Shown: positions 1-8,803, counted from the stretch's first letter. The stretch is DNA of 64,000 nt from Acidiferrobacter thiooxydans (GCF_003333315.1 NZ_PSYR01000001.1:708501-772500); one strand, 5' to 3'. Numbers and translations: made by a program. The notes: generated by a model not told the origin, from the letters alone.

Positions 1-1
1 G

Positions 2-1561
2 CAGGGCTTCAAGGACGACAGTCGCGGGCTGCATGTGGCGGCCGAGCGGGCGCAGGTCGAGGCCGCCTGGAAGGCCTTCCGTCATGCCCCTGATACTGCT
101 CGCCTGCGTTCGCTCGATAATGCCCTGCAGGACCTGAGGATCGTGGGTCGCACCGCCATAGCCGCGCGCGAACACCATGCGATCGTTGCCATCAAGGACC
201 TGACGATCTTCGCCTCCCTGGGACTTGGCGCCTCGCTGCTCGTGATCCTGATCCTGTCGGTATGGATGGTGCGGCTCATCTTGCGACCCATGCGCCAGCT
301 GGCTCGTGGTATCCACGATCTGAACCCGTCTGGTACCCACCGCGAGCTCGAGCGCTATGGGCTTTCGGAGTTCGATGATCTGACCCGGGAATTCAACGGG
401 CTTTTGCGGCGCCTGGACAAGCATGAGCGTGGGAATACCGACAGGCTGGTCTACGAGAACGCCAAGATCGACGCCCTCATAAACTCCATAGACGACGGTC
501 TCGTGCTTTTGGATCGGCAGGACAAGATCCTGCATGTAAACTTCATGGCGGGGATGCTGCTGCAGACCGAACCGGGAGAGCTGCTTGGACGCAATATCAA
601 TGACCTGAACATCGCCACGCGCTTTTACATGAATCTGCGCAACGCGCTGGTGTCGCTGCGCCGCGAAGACCAGGACGAGCCGCAGTACAGCCGTAACGAG
701 TTTTCCTTGACCATACGTGGCCGCCTCCACTCCTATATCCTGAAGACCGTCCCGTTCCGCGACAAGGGCCGCAGCATCATCGGGCTCATCGTGGTATTAC
801 AAGACGTTACCGAATTGCGTCATGCCGAGCACCAGAGGACACAGCTTCTGGCAACGCTTTCGCACGAATTGAAAACCCCGCTTACGAGCTTGAGTCTTAG
901 TATCGGAACGCTCTACGAGACGGCGCAGCAGGATGGCTACCCGCATCAGGTCCGTCAGCTGCTCGAAGTCGGCAAGGAGGAGGTGGGTCGGCTGACGATG
1001 CTTGTGGAGGATCTCCTGGACGTGTCGCGCCCCGATGCCATTCGCACGAGCATAGAGCTAAAGCCCCTGGAACTCTGCGAATTCCTGCGGCGCCAGGCGC
1101 ACTCTTTTCGTCTCCAGGCGGATCTCCAGGATGTGGATCTGGTCGTAAAATGTCTGCCGGATGTGGCTGTGAACGCGGATCCAGTGAAGCTTGGGTGGGT
1201 CTTCAACAATCTGCTGTCCAATGCCCTGCGGCATACGCCCCTACACGGGCAGATCGCGGTGTCGGTGTCCACGCCCAACGAGGAGGAGATCCTGGTAGAG
1301 GTTGCCGATACCGGTCGCGGCATACCGCCCGAGGAGTTGCCGCATATCTTCGACTGGTTCACGCAAGGGGCCGCCGATCGCCACGGTTCGGCGGGCATGG
1401 GGCTTGCCATTGTACGGGAAATGGTCGAGGCGCATGGTGGACGCATCACCGTTACCTCGAGAGTGAACGAAGGAACGCAGTTTCGGATCACACTGCCCCG
1501 ACGTATGACCACTGGCGACCTGCCTTTGCAGCCGGTTGTGCCACTTCCCGCGAGACCTTGA
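2..1561 (+). CDS. Sensor histidine kinase (HAMP-PAS-HisKA-HATPase), 5' end outside window
   Basis: Membrane-bound two-component sensor kinase whose N-terminus lies before the window; the frame is open from base 2. In the visible part (about 519 codons) there is a transmembrane stretch around bases 195-290, a HAMP-like linker, a PAS-like segment, a HisKA domain with the phospho-acceptor in LSHELKTPLTSL (about base 870), and a HATPase_c domain with the N box (NNLLSNALRH) and the DTGRGIP and GMGLAIV boxes. All catalytic boxes look intact. It ends 3 bases before the response-regulator gene, so the two form an operon and almost certainly a cognate pair. A sigma54-type kinase/regulator pair (TspS/TspR) is known to control sox genes in Acidithiobacillus caldus; the sox genes 6 kb away make a similar role possible, but nothing here proves it. 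Confidence 0.9.
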   Translation, partial: QGFKDDSRGLHVAAERAQVEAAWKAFRHAPDTARLRSLDNALQDLRIVGRTAIAAREHHAIVAIKDLTIFASLGLGASLLVILILSVWMVRLILRPMRQLARGIHDLNPSGTHRELERYGLSEFDDLTREFNGLLRRLDKHERGNTDRLVYENAKIDALINSIDDGLVLLDRQDKILHVNFMAGMLLQTEPGELLGRNINDLNIATRFYMNLRNALVSLRREDQDEPQYSRNEFSLTIRGRLHSYILKTVPFRDKGRSIIGLIVVLQDVTELRHAEHQRTQLLATLSHELKTPLTSLSLSIGTLYETAQQDGYPHQVRQLLEVGKEEVGRLTMLVEDLLDVSRPDAIRTSIELKPLELCEFLRRQAHSFRLQADLQDVDLVVKCLPDVAVNADPVKLGWVFNNLLSNALRHTPLHGQIAVSVSTPNEEEILVEVADTGRGIPPEELPHIFDWFTQGAADRHGSAGMGLAIVREMVEAHGGRITVTSRVNEGTQFRITLPRRMTTGDLPLQPVVPLPARP

Positions 1562-1564
1562 GTC

Positions 1565-2737
1565 ATGGCCTCCGTCCTTATCGTCGACGATGACCGCAAG
1601 ATCCGTTTGACGCTTGGGATATTTCTCGAGCGGCGTGGGTATCGCGTGCGCGACGTGGCGTCCGTGAAGGCGGCGCTGACGACTCTAAAGGAGTTTCGTG
1701 CCGATATCGTTCTGTCGGACCTGAAGATGGAGGGCGCGGGCGGCATCGAGCTTTTGGCGGCCATAAAGAGCGACTACCCGTCGTTGCCGGTCATCATCAT
1801 GACGGCTTATGCCACTGTCGAGAAGGCCGTGGAGGCCATCAAGCTCGGCGCCGCCGATTTCATCGTAAAGCCGTTCGCGCCGGCCGAGATCGAGCAGTTG
1901 CTGAGCCGTAACATCCACATTCAGGGCCTTGAGGCCGACAACCACAACCTGCGCATGGCCCTGGGTGAGCAGGACCTCATGACGCGCTCGGAGGCCTTGC
2001 GGCGGACCTTGTCCATGGCCGAGCGCTTCGCCCACAGCGAGGCGACGGTGCTCGTATTGGGCGAGAGCGGTACGGGGAAAAGCATGATTGCCCGCCGCAT
2101 CCATGCCGCAAGCGCCCGTAGGCAGGGCCCGTTTGTCGAGGTCAATTGCGCAAGCCTCTCTCCTACGCTTCTCGAAAGCGAGCTCTTCGGGCACTGCAAG
2201 GAGGCATTCACGGGGGCTGTGAAGGACAAGGTCGGGCGACTCGAGTCCGCCGACGGGGGCACATTGTTTTTGGACGAAGTGAGCGAATTGTCGGCCGAGG
2301 GGCAGGCGAAGCTTTTGCGGTTTTTGCAAGACAAGGTATTTGAGCGGGTCGGCGAGCTGAAGACCCGCGCCGTCGACACGCGCATCATCGCCGCGACCAA
2401 TCGCGACCTCCGCCATCTGGTTGCCGGAGAGGGATTCCGGGAGGATCTGTACTACAGGCTCAACGTGGCCGAGGTCTTCATGCCGCCGCTGCGCTCGCGA
2501 CCGGAGGACGTCCCGTTTCTGGCAGAACGTTTCTTGGCGCAGGCGGCGGCCCGCAACGGCCTTTCGTCGATTCCGGCGATGGACGATGAGGTAAAGTCGC
2601 GTATCGCCCGTTACAATTGGCCGGGTAACGTTCGGGAGCTTCAGAACGTTATAGAAAGGTGTGTCATTTTGGCGGGCTCTGGGCGCATAACCATGGAGCA
2701 TCTTCCGGATCGTTTGCTGACGTATTCCGCGCCCTAG
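1565..2737 (+). CDS. Sigma54-interacting response regulator lacking a C-terminal HTH
   Basis: NtrC-family response regulator of 390 residues. Residues 1-120 are a receiver domain with the acidic pocket (VDDD), phospho-acceptor Asp in LSDLKM and Lys in VKPF. Residues about 140-370 are a sigma54 AAA+ domain with Walker A (GESGTGKS), Walker B-like GGTLFLDEV and arginine-finger region. Two oddities are visible. The sigma54-contact loop reads EAFTGA instead of GAFTGA, so its first glycine is glutamate. The protein stops at the end of the AAA+ C-terminal subdomain (NWPGNVRELQNVIERC plus about 28 residues), with no Fis-type helix-turn-helix. Enhancer-binding proteins without HTH exist (for example FlgR of Helicobacter) and act from solution. 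It forms an operon with the upstream kinase. Confidence 0.9.
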   Translation: MASVLIVDDDRKIRLTLGIFLERRGYRVRDVASVKAALTTLKEFRADIVLSDLKMEGAGGIELLAAIKSDYPSLPVIIMTAYATVEKAVEAIKLGAADFIVKPFAPAEIEQLLSRNIHIQGLEADNHNLRMALGEQDLMTRSEALRRTLSMAERFAHSEATVLVLGESGTGKSMIARRIHAASARRQGPFVEVNCASLSPTLLESELFGHCKEAFTGAVKDKVGRLESADGGTLFLDEVSELSAEGQAKLLRFLQDKVFERVGELKTRAVDTRIIAATNRDLRHLVAGEGFREDLYYRLNVAEVFMPPLRSRPEDVPFLAERFLAQAAARNGLSSIPAMDDEVKSRIARYNWPGNVRELQNVIERCVILAGSGRITMEHLPDRLLTYSAP

Positions 2738-2783
2738 CCGTTGCGTGTCTCTCATGGGGCATCCCTGCCCCGAGGTCCGGTTC

Positions 2784-3620
2784 TTGAAGAAACTGTTGCT
2801 GGCAGCGCTGACCGCGAGTGTCCTGCGAGGGACCGTGTGCGCGCACGAACGGGCAGTCTGGAACATCGACGACAATGTGTCGGCGGCCTATCGTCTGACG
2901 GACCTGCTTTATGTGGAGCCGAGTGATACCTGCGCGCTCGCTGTATGCACCAATGCCCCGCCGTCCCGTTATTTCGACCGCGAAAGCGGTTTTATAAACG
3001 GCCTTCATGCGAGCTTAACGGGGCTTTTTCTCGGCGACCGAATGTATGCGCGTCTGGCCTATGATAGGGCGAGTGGGAACGTGCGCTATCAAGGGTATGC
3101 CCAAAACGGGACGGCGATCTCAAACGGCGTGTCGGGCGCCATCATATCTGACTATGGGATTCGTCTGGGCGCGGCGTTTCCCGACGGGGCGGTGATGGCC
3201 GTGCCGTTTATCGAGTACGGACACCACGCCTGGCAGCGATTGATCGGGGTCGGGACGAGGTACGCCTACGAGGAGGACTATCACCACGATTATGTGGCGC
3301 TGGGCGCACTCATCCAGGTGGCGTTCACGCGGCACCTGATAGGTAGCGTGTACGCGGCGGCCGGACAGACCTTGAATCCGGCGATCGCGGTCGCGGCGCT
3401 TGGCTTTTCACAGGGTCTTGGCACGGCCCCACTTGTCAAGGCGGGGGCATCCTTGGACTTGCGGCTGTCGCGCTGGCTCGGGCTGTATGCCGCGGTCCGC
3501 TACACGCGTTTCTCGTATGGGCAGAGTGCGCCACAGGAGTCTGGTAATCTTGTTATCATGGAGCCCCAGAGCGATACAGTGATTGCCGACTATGAGGGCG
3601 GGTTGCGGGTCTTCTTCTAG
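2784..3620 (+). CDS. Putative outer-membrane beta-barrel protein
   Basis: Secreted protein of unknown function. I place the start at TTG 2784 because GAGG lies 8 bases upstream and the product then begins directly with a signal peptide (MKKLLLAALTASVLRG, cleavage near CAHE); GTG 2745 and ATG 2754 are alternatives that put a polar segment in front. The mature part is rich in alternating aromatic/Gly patterns (RLAYDRASGNVRYQGY, LYAAVRYTRFSYG) and ends in phenylalanine (GGLRVFF), as outer-membrane barrels often do. It follows the response-regulator gene by 46 bases and overlaps the next gene, so it may belong to the same transcript. I do not recognise the exact family. Confidence 0.6.
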   Translation: MKKLLLAALTASVLRGTVCAHERAVWNIDDNVSAAYRLTDLLYVEPSDTCALAVCTNAPPSRYFDRESGFINGLHASLTGLFLGDRMYARLAYDRASGNVRYQGYAQNGTAISNGVSGAIISDYGIRLGAAFPDGAVMAVPFIEYGHHAWQRLIGVGTRYAYEEDYHHDYVALGALIQVAFTRHLIGSVYAAAGQTLNPAIAVAALGFSQGLGTAPLVKAGASLDLRLSRWLGLYAAVRYTRFSYGQSAPQESGNLVIMEPQSDTVIADYEGGLRVFF

Positions 3621-4128
3621 GCGCGAGCGGTTGTTCTTTGCCTTGTGGCCCGGCCGGGACGTGCGCGCCCGGCTCGCGGCACAAGCCGCCGAGTCCGCAG
3701 GCAGGCCGGTGGCGGCCGACGGCTACCACATGACGCTCGCATTCGTGGGCGCCGTCGAGGCCGATGTCCGGTGCGTCCTGGAGGCGGGGGCTGCAGGCGT
3801 GTCGGAGGAGGCGTTCGTGTGTGTCTTGGATGAGATGGCCTGGCTTGGGGCAGGTGACATCGCGGCGCTTGCGCCTTCGCACCCGCCGCCGCCGCTGCTC
3901 AGACTTGCGGAGCGCCTGCAGCGGGTGGTGGCCGTGGCTACGGGCCAGGTGCCGGCGCACCGCTACCGCCCGCATGTCACGCTCGCGCGCCTAGGCGCGA
4001 GGGACCCGCGATGGTCCCCGCCGCCAGCCGAGCCGGTGCGGTGGGCGGTGGCCGACTATGTCCTGTGCCGGTCGCGGCGCGAGCCGCCGGGGATATACGA
4101 TGTCCTGGCGCGATGGCCGCTGTCATGA
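3592..4128 (+). CDS. thpR: RNA 2',3'-cyclic phosphodiesterase (2H phosphoesterase)
   Basis: 2H-superfamily enzyme that opens 2',3'-cyclic phosphate ends of RNA (formerly called 2'-5' RNA ligase). Both signature HxTx motifs are present: HMTLAF at residues 46-51 and HVTLAR near residue 127. The N-terminal RLFFALWP strand is typical of the family, and the 178-residue length fits. ATG 3592 is the first ATG and overlaps the upstream gene by 29 bases; a more internal alternative start cannot be excluded because the conserved part begins about residue 13. The stop codon overlaps the next start as ATGA, so the pair is translationally coupled. Confidence 0.85.
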   Translation: MRAGCGSSSRRERLFFALWPGRDVRARLAAQAAESAGRPVAADGYHMTLAFVGAVEADVRCVLEAGAAGVSEEAFVCVLDEMAWLGAGDIAALAPSHPPPPLLRLAERLQRVVAVATGQVPAHRYRPHVTLARLGARDPRWSPPPAEPVRWAVADYVLCRSRREPPGIYDVLARWPLS

Positions 4129-4751
4129 AGGCGTATGACATCTTTCTCACGTTCTTTGTCGTTATCGACCCTATTGGCCTGGTGCCGCTCTTCGGGGCGC
4201 TGACGGCGGGCGCGAGCTACGAATATCGCCAACGGATGGCGGTGAAGGGCGTGCTGATAGCCGCCTTGGTGCTGCTATTTTTTGCCGTGAGCGGTTTTGC
4301 GGTGTTGCGGGTCTTGGGGATAGGGCTCGCGGCCTTCCGGATCGCGGGCGGCATCCTGTTGTTTTTGCTTGCGATCGACATGGTCTTTGCGCGTCACTCC
4401 GGGCTGCGTTCGACGACGCGGCGCGAAACCGAGGAGGCGCGGGGGCGCAATGACATCTCGGTATTTCCGCTCGCCATCCCGCTGCTTGCCGGTCCCGGGG
4501 CGCTCACAAGCCTTCTGCTCATGCTTTCGGCCGCCCATGGCCGCTTTATCGCGATCGGGCTGCTCCTTGGTATACTGGCGCTGGTATTAGCCATCACGCT
4601 TGCGGTACTGTTGTCGGCCGCGCGCATACTGGCCTTGATGGGCGAGACCGGGGCCAATGTGGTGACCCGCTTACTGGGCGTGTTGTTGACGGCCCTTGCG
4701 GTCCAGTATGTTCTGACCGGCATTCGCGTGGGGCTCCTGCACTGCGCTTGA
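4125..4751 (+). CDS. MarC-family integral membrane protein
   Basis: Polytopic inner-membrane protein of 208 residues with about six hydrophobic segments. The start MKAYDIFLTFFVVIDPIGLVPLF carries the FxxxDPIGxxP element of the MarC/UPF0056 family, and the central FPLAIPLLAGPGALT is its second hallmark. The biochemical function of the family is unknown; the original link to multiple antibiotic resistance was withdrawn for E. coli MarC. I chose ATG 4125 because it overlaps the preceding stop (ATGA) and starts right at the conserved N-terminus; ATG 4113 is an alternative adding four residues. Confidence 0.85.
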   Translation: MKAYDIFLTFFVVIDPIGLVPLFGALTAGASYEYRQRMAVKGVLIAALVLLFFAVSGFAVLRVLGIGLAAFRIAGGILLFLLAIDMVFARHSGLRSTTRRETEEARGRNDISVFPLAIPLLAGPGALTSLLLMLSAAHGRFIAIGLLLGILALVLAITLAVLLSAARILALMGETGANVVTRLLGVLLTALAVQYVLTGIRVGLLHCA

Positions 4752-4763
4752 GAGGAGGTCTTG

Positions 4764-5129
4764 GTGGACGTCCGGCCATTCGATGGGAATCGCGAACGCG
4801 AACTGGTGGTGGTCGCCTATGCCCTCTATGTTGTCGGGTTTTTCGGCATGCTGGCGCCGAGCATCCTGGCCCTGGGTCTCAATTATTGGCGGCGCGATCG
4901 CAGCGGAAGCTGTTACGGGAGCCATCACCGCTGGATGATACGGACCTTCTGGTGGGGCCTTCTGTGGGCCGGTGCCGGCCTGTTCGTCTTCTTTGCGCTG
5001 CTCGGCTACACCGTGCTCATCCTTGTGAGCATCTGGTGGGTGTACCGCGTGATCCGCGGGGCCTTGGCGCTCGCGGACGAGGAGGCCATGCCGCCAAGCC
5101 CCCTGCAGATCACAAGTCATTCCGCGTGA
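4764..5129 (+). CDS. Small integral membrane protein (DUF4870-like)
   Basis: Membrane protein of 121 residues with three hydrophobic segments: around VVVAYALYVVGFFGMLAPSI, then WWGLLWAGAGLFVFFALLGY and LILVSIWWVYRVI. The short soluble link GSHHRWMIRTFWWG matches the H(F/H)RWxIRTFW signature of small bacterial membrane proteins of unknown function related to DUF4870. A strong AGGAGG at 4753-4758 sits 5 bases before GTG 4764, which I prefer over TTG 4761. It follows the MarC gene by 12 bases and is probably co-transcribed. No function can be given. Confidence 0.7.
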   Translation: MDVRPFDGNRERELVVVAYALYVVGFFGMLAPSILALGLNYWRRDRSGSCYGSHHRWMIRTFWWGLLWAGAGLFVFFALLGYTVLILVSIWWVYRVIRGALALADEEAMPPSPLQITSHSA

Positions 5130-5137
5130 CACTCTCA

Positions 5138-5153
5138 ACCCGTTAAAACGGGT
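5138..5153. repeat. Perfect inverted repeat, probable right-end hairpin of a decayed IS605-type element
   Basis: ACCCGTT-AA-AACGGGT is a 7-bp perfect stem with a 2-base loop. It lies 8 bases after the preceding stop codon and just beyond the C-terminal end of the tnpB remnant on the minus strand, where the right-end hairpin of an IS200/IS605-family element would be. It could alternatively serve as a weak terminator of the upstream operon, although no T-run follows on either strand. Confidence 0.45.
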
Positions 5154-5159
5154 AAGCTT

Positions 5160-5925
5160 CTTGCCAGGACTCGCGGTTTGTGGACCGTCCCCGGAAGGGA
5201 CCCGCAACAGGTGGGCTCGTTGCGGCGCTGGATTTCGCGATTCAGCCAGACAGCGTCCGCCATTGACCTGCGGAAGGCCTATGTCCAGGCGACTACACCG
5301 CCAAGACCGCAAAGGTCCTGGACGGTGATACGTGATGCGCTTCGGAAACGGCACCACTTGACCAAACGCCCGCGGGTGCCTATTCACCGCGCCGACAATA
5401 CCCCGGTGGCCTTCAAAGCCACGGGCCTGGCACCGCCAGTTCCGCCCTTGGGCTTGTGACGGTGGCCGCATACAGGACACCACCCCTGCGGGTGGCTATG
5501 CCGGCGGGATGTACCACGCTCATCCCCGGTGACGCATGGGCCATGCGACCCACAAGGCATGATACGGTCTTGTTCGGACTTCTGTTGCAGGTCATCGATG
5601 TCCTTGGCCGTACTCCCGCTGGCTCAGGCGCTGGTTGTGGGGACGGCCGCAGCGGTGGCGGCGCACGCCGTCTGGGTTGCCGACAAAAAAAGGGCCTCGA
5701 TGCTGCGTTCCTTACAGAAATCCCCCACCTGGCGGGTGCCCTTGTGGCGTAGGTCGCGCACCTGGCGCTTACATCGCAAGGTCAATTGGGTGCGTGTTGT
5801 ACCGAGTTTTTTCCAGCGCCGAGACCCTTTCTGGTAACGGGAGCGTTGCCTGGCAATCTCTCCAAGTCGCTTGCTGGCTAGCCGTTTCAGGGAGCGGACC
5901 CGGGACGATTTTCTTGCCAGCTTCC
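5160..5925 (-). pseudogene. tnpB: Degenerate IS605-family tnpB (OrfB) remnant
   Basis: Fossil of an RNA-guided nuclease/transposon gene, readable only by hopping between frames on the minus strand. From about 5923 it reads KLARKSSRVRSLKRL, then QKGSRRWKKLGT and RQVRDLRHKGTRQVGDFC. A slip in a run of seven T near 5684 gives VGNPDGVRRHRCGRPHNQ and SQREYG. Another shift gives KDIDDLQQKSEQDRIM and, near 5500, DERGTS; zinc-finger Cys follow at 5479-5468 (CPVCGH). A third shift near 5420 gives RGFEGHRGIVGAVNRHPRAFG. This order of motifs is that of TnpB proteins of the IS1341 type. The N-terminal half is missing, at least three frameshifts are present, and the GHRD motif has become GHRG, losing the expected RuvC Asp. 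No tnpA is seen. Confidence 0.8.
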
Positions 5926-6067
5926 GCGGGAATCCTTACACTCAGTGGGTATTTTGGCGCCCGGCCCTATCGCCTTGTGGGGCGCACGCCGTGTGCCCGC
6001 AACGGATGCGGGGCCTCGCGGAACAATTCGGACAAGAAGAATCGGGGCATCCTCCCTCTAGGCGATC

Positions 6068-8803
6068 GTGAACATTAGCCCATTCGTTCCAGCGATCACG
6101 TGGTCCACATCCCTCGGCACGGGAATGGACACCGTCGATGATCACCATAAGCGGCTCTTCGTCGTATTCGGCGTCTTGGCGGGCTGCGTGGCGCATGGAG
6201 TTTGTGGCAAAGATCTGCGCGGGATCCTAGGCGAGCTCGAAGGTTGTACACGCGGCGCGTTTCTTGAAGAGGCGGAGCTCATGCGGCGCTGGCGCGTCGA
6301 TGCCGACCACCAAACGCTCCATCTCGCTGCCCATCGCGGTTTTATGGCCTTTCTGGAGCGGGCCCGGGCATTGGTTTCGCGCGAGCCCGCGGAGACCGCC
6401 ATGGATACGCTGTTTTTTCTGGCGCAATGGCTTTTGCACCATGTCCTCGAGGTCGATCGGCACATGGTGCGACAGATCTGCGCGGCGCAGGCCGGGCAGG
6501 TGGCGGCAAGCGATGGCCCGGCGCAAGACGTCCGTGATGCGCTCATTATGGCGATCACGCAATTGTCGGACGCGCTCGGCGGGCGGATCTATGACCTCTC
6601 GCGACAACGTCAGCGGCTTACCGATCTCCAGAATCTCTATCGGGCGCTGGTCGTGTCCGCAGATGCCCTGATTCAAGGCAATCGCGAGCACGAGATGTTA
6701 CAGAATCTTTGTGAGCAGTTGGCGCGCACGGTATTTCATGCCGCCTGGATCGGGCGCCCCGGTGTCAACGGCGTCTTCGACGTGCTGGCGATTTCCGGCT
6801 CAGGGGCTGGGCAGGTCGCGGAGGCGCGGCCGCGCCTGACCCAGGAACGAAACGCATCGCTCGTCGTCCAGGCGTGGCGCAGCGGCATGGTCATGGTATG
6901 CAACGATACGCTGGCGGAAAATACCCTCACCCCATGGCATGCAACCTTCGCCAGGAACGGGTGGCGCAGCCTTATCGCCCTTCCGGTGGTACGCGCGGGC
7001 GAGCAGTGGGCGGTTCTGGCGCTGGCCTCGCCCCGCCGCCAGACGTTCGACGAACAGACCGTGGATCTCTGCCATCGCATCGTCTCGTTGCTGACTTACG
7101 GTCTGGACGAACTCGACGTGAAGACGCGCATACAGGATATGCAGATCAAGGAGTCGCGCTCGGCGCGCACTGACGCCCTGACGGGCCTCCCCAATCGCCG
7201 CGCCTTCAATGAGAGAATGGAGCAGGTCTTTGCCGGCAGCGACAGCGGGGGGCGCAGGCTCGCGGTCGTTATGATCGATCTGGACGGCTTCAAACTCATA
7301 AACGACGTCCATGGGCACGAGGCCGGCGACGGCATTCTGAGGATCATCGCCGGGCGGCTGCGTAGCGGTCTACGACAGGCGGATTTCGTGGCGCGCTGGG
7401 GCGGTGACGAGTTCGTCGTGCTCCTGAACGATTGCGGCTGTGGCGACGACGTGGCGGCGGTTTTGGAGAAGCTTGGCGCTATCGTCCGCGAACCTGTGGA
7501 GATCGCCGGGATACCGTCGACCTGTCTGGACCTCAGCGCCGGCGTTTGTATCGAGACATCCGGTCTAGTCACGAATCCCGATATCCTGGTGCGTCATGCC
7601 GACCGCGCCCTCTACGAGAGCAAGGAACGTCGCGGAGACCGGCTGCGGTTCTGGGCCTGCCATGGTGAGCCGCTGCCACGGCGCCTCAATAGGGCGCAGG
7701 CGCGCGTGCACGACGGCGATTTCGCGGTACTCTATCAGCCGATCTTCGATCGTCGTCTGGGTACGGTGGTACGGGTGGAGGCCCTCCCGTACCTGCGTGA
7801 TGAGGCCGGGGGCAAACTCGCGCCCGGTCAGTTTCTCCAGGACTTAAACGACGATGACCTGCGCCAGCTGACACAGGGTGTGCTCCGCCGATGCCTGGGC
7901 GATAGCGCTCGGCTCGCGGCCTCCGGTCTTTCCGTGGCCATGTCCGCGAATGTCGATGCCGCGATCGTCGACGATCGGCTGGTGACATTTCTTCGCGAGG
8001 TCTGGGTCGACCGGTCGCGGGAAGCGACGTGCCTGACCTTGGAGATCCACCGCGGCGGCGATTTTCTGGCTCGTGAAGACACGCACAGCCTGTTGCGCGA
8101 TTTACGTGCCCTGGGCGTGCGGCTCGCCCTCGACGATGTGGGTAGTCTCTATTCGTCCCTGCTGTGCCTGAAGGATCTGCCGATCGACGAGATCAAGCTC
8201 GATCAGGCGTTCGTCCGGACCCTCGAAGAGCGTCCGGAGGGGATCGTGTTCACGGCCGCCATGCGCGATCTGGCGCTGAACCTCGGTGTCGATATGGTGG
8301 CCGAGGGCGTGGAGACCGAGGATATCCGGGATGCGGTCTCCGTGCTGGAGGTGCCGTTTTTGCAAGGTTATGCCTTGGCGAGACCCATGATACTGGAGGA
8401 TCTTGCCATGGTTCTCGGCAAGCCCGGTTGCCCCGAAATCCGGCGGCCGACGAGCCTCCTCGGAGTCTATGCGCGCCACAGGGAATATGATCAATGGGTT
8501 CGCCGGCATATTCGAGGCCGGTGGCTGCTGCCCATGCGGCGCGAGGTCTTGGAGGTCGGTATCTGTCCTATCAGTGGCGATTTGGAGCGTCTGGGCCTCG
8601 CGCCTCGGCACGATTTACGGGTTCGGCATGCGCGCTACCACGAGCGCCTGGGGCAGATCGCGCAAGGTCCTGTCGACAATGGGCATGCGGGGGCTGATGG
8701 GGCCCGCTGGCAGGCCGTCGAGGCCGCGCATCAGGCGTTTCTGGAGGCGCTCCTGGGCGTGTACCGGGACCCGGGGCGAGCGGATTGCCTCGAGGTCGTG
8801 TAG
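6068..8803 (+). CDS. Hemerythrin-GGDEF-EAL cyclic-di-GMP signalling protein
   Basis: Large cytoplasmic signalling protein (911 residues, GTG start, weak ribosome site). Residues 1-135 form a bacteriohemerythrin-like domain: His26/27, Glu68, H85xxxH89 and H125xxxxD130 are present, but the His expected at position 64 (HFxxEE) is Ala. Residues about 190-340 look GAF-like. The diguanylate cyclase domain has DALTGLPNRR and an intact GGDEF near residue 445, with an RxxD inhibitory site (RQAD) five residues upstream. The EAL domain (about 560-780) keeps EAL, the DD pair, the Lys of EIKLDQ, the Glu of VAEGVE and the Gln of LQGY, so hydrolysis is plausible. The last 130 residues are an extra His/Cys-containing helical region I cannot assign. 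It probably couples oxygen or redox state to c-di-GMP. Confidence 0.88.
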   Translation: MNISPFVPAITWSTSLGTGMDTVDDHHKRLFVVFGVLAGCVAHGVCGKDLRGILGELEGCTRGAFLEEAELMRRWRVDADHQTLHLAAHRGFMAFLERARALVSREPAETAMDTLFFLAQWLLHHVLEVDRHMVRQICAAQAGQVAASDGPAQDVRDALIMAITQLSDALGGRIYDLSRQRQRLTDLQNLYRALVVSADALIQGNREHEMLQNLCEQLARTVFHAAWIGRPGVNGVFDVLAISGSGAGQVAEARPRLTQERNASLVVQAWRSGMVMVCNDTLAENTLTPWHATFARNGWRSLIALPVVRAGEQWAVLALASPRRQTFDEQTVDLCHRIVSLLTYGLDELDVKTRIQDMQIKESRSARTDALTGLPNRRAFNERMEQVFAGSDSGGRRLAVVMIDLDGFKLINDVHGHEAGDGILRIIAGRLRSGLRQADFVARWGGDEFVVLLNDCGCGDDVAAVLEKLGAIVREPVEIAGIPSTCLDLSAGVCIETSGLVTNPDILVRHADRALYESKERRGDRLRFWACHGEPLPRRLNRAQARVHDGDFAVLYQPIFDRRLGTVVRVEALPYLRDEAGGKLAPGQFLQDLNDDDLRQLTQGVLRRCLGDSARLAASGLSVAMSANVDAAIVDDRLVTFLREVWVDRSREATCLTLEIHRGGDFLAREDTHSLLRDLRALGVRLALDDVGSLYSSLLCLKDLPIDEIKLDQAFVRTLEERPEGIVFTAAMRDLALNLGVDMVAEGVETEDIRDAVSVLEVPFLQGYALARPMILEDLAMVLGKPGCPEIRRPTSLLGVYARHREYDQWVRRHIRGRWLLPMRREVLEVGICPISGDLERLGLAPRHDLRVRHARYHERLGQIAQGPVDNGHAGADGARWQAVEAAHQAFLEALLGVYRDPGRADCLEVV

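Noticed and set aside
955-1764. Long minus-strand open frame opposite the histidine kinase
   Set aside because: Composition is that of an antisense shadow (Ser/Arg/Thr-rich) and the plus strand carries a clear kinase.
5529-5837. Plus-strand 102-codon frame with a hydrophobic stretch near 5598-5680
   Set aside because: It lies opposite the tnpB remnant, whose motif order explains the sequence better; no ribosome site or family similarity.
5160-5925. Active mobile element
   Set aside because: Multiple frameshifts, missing N-terminal half, lost RuvC Asp and no tnpA.
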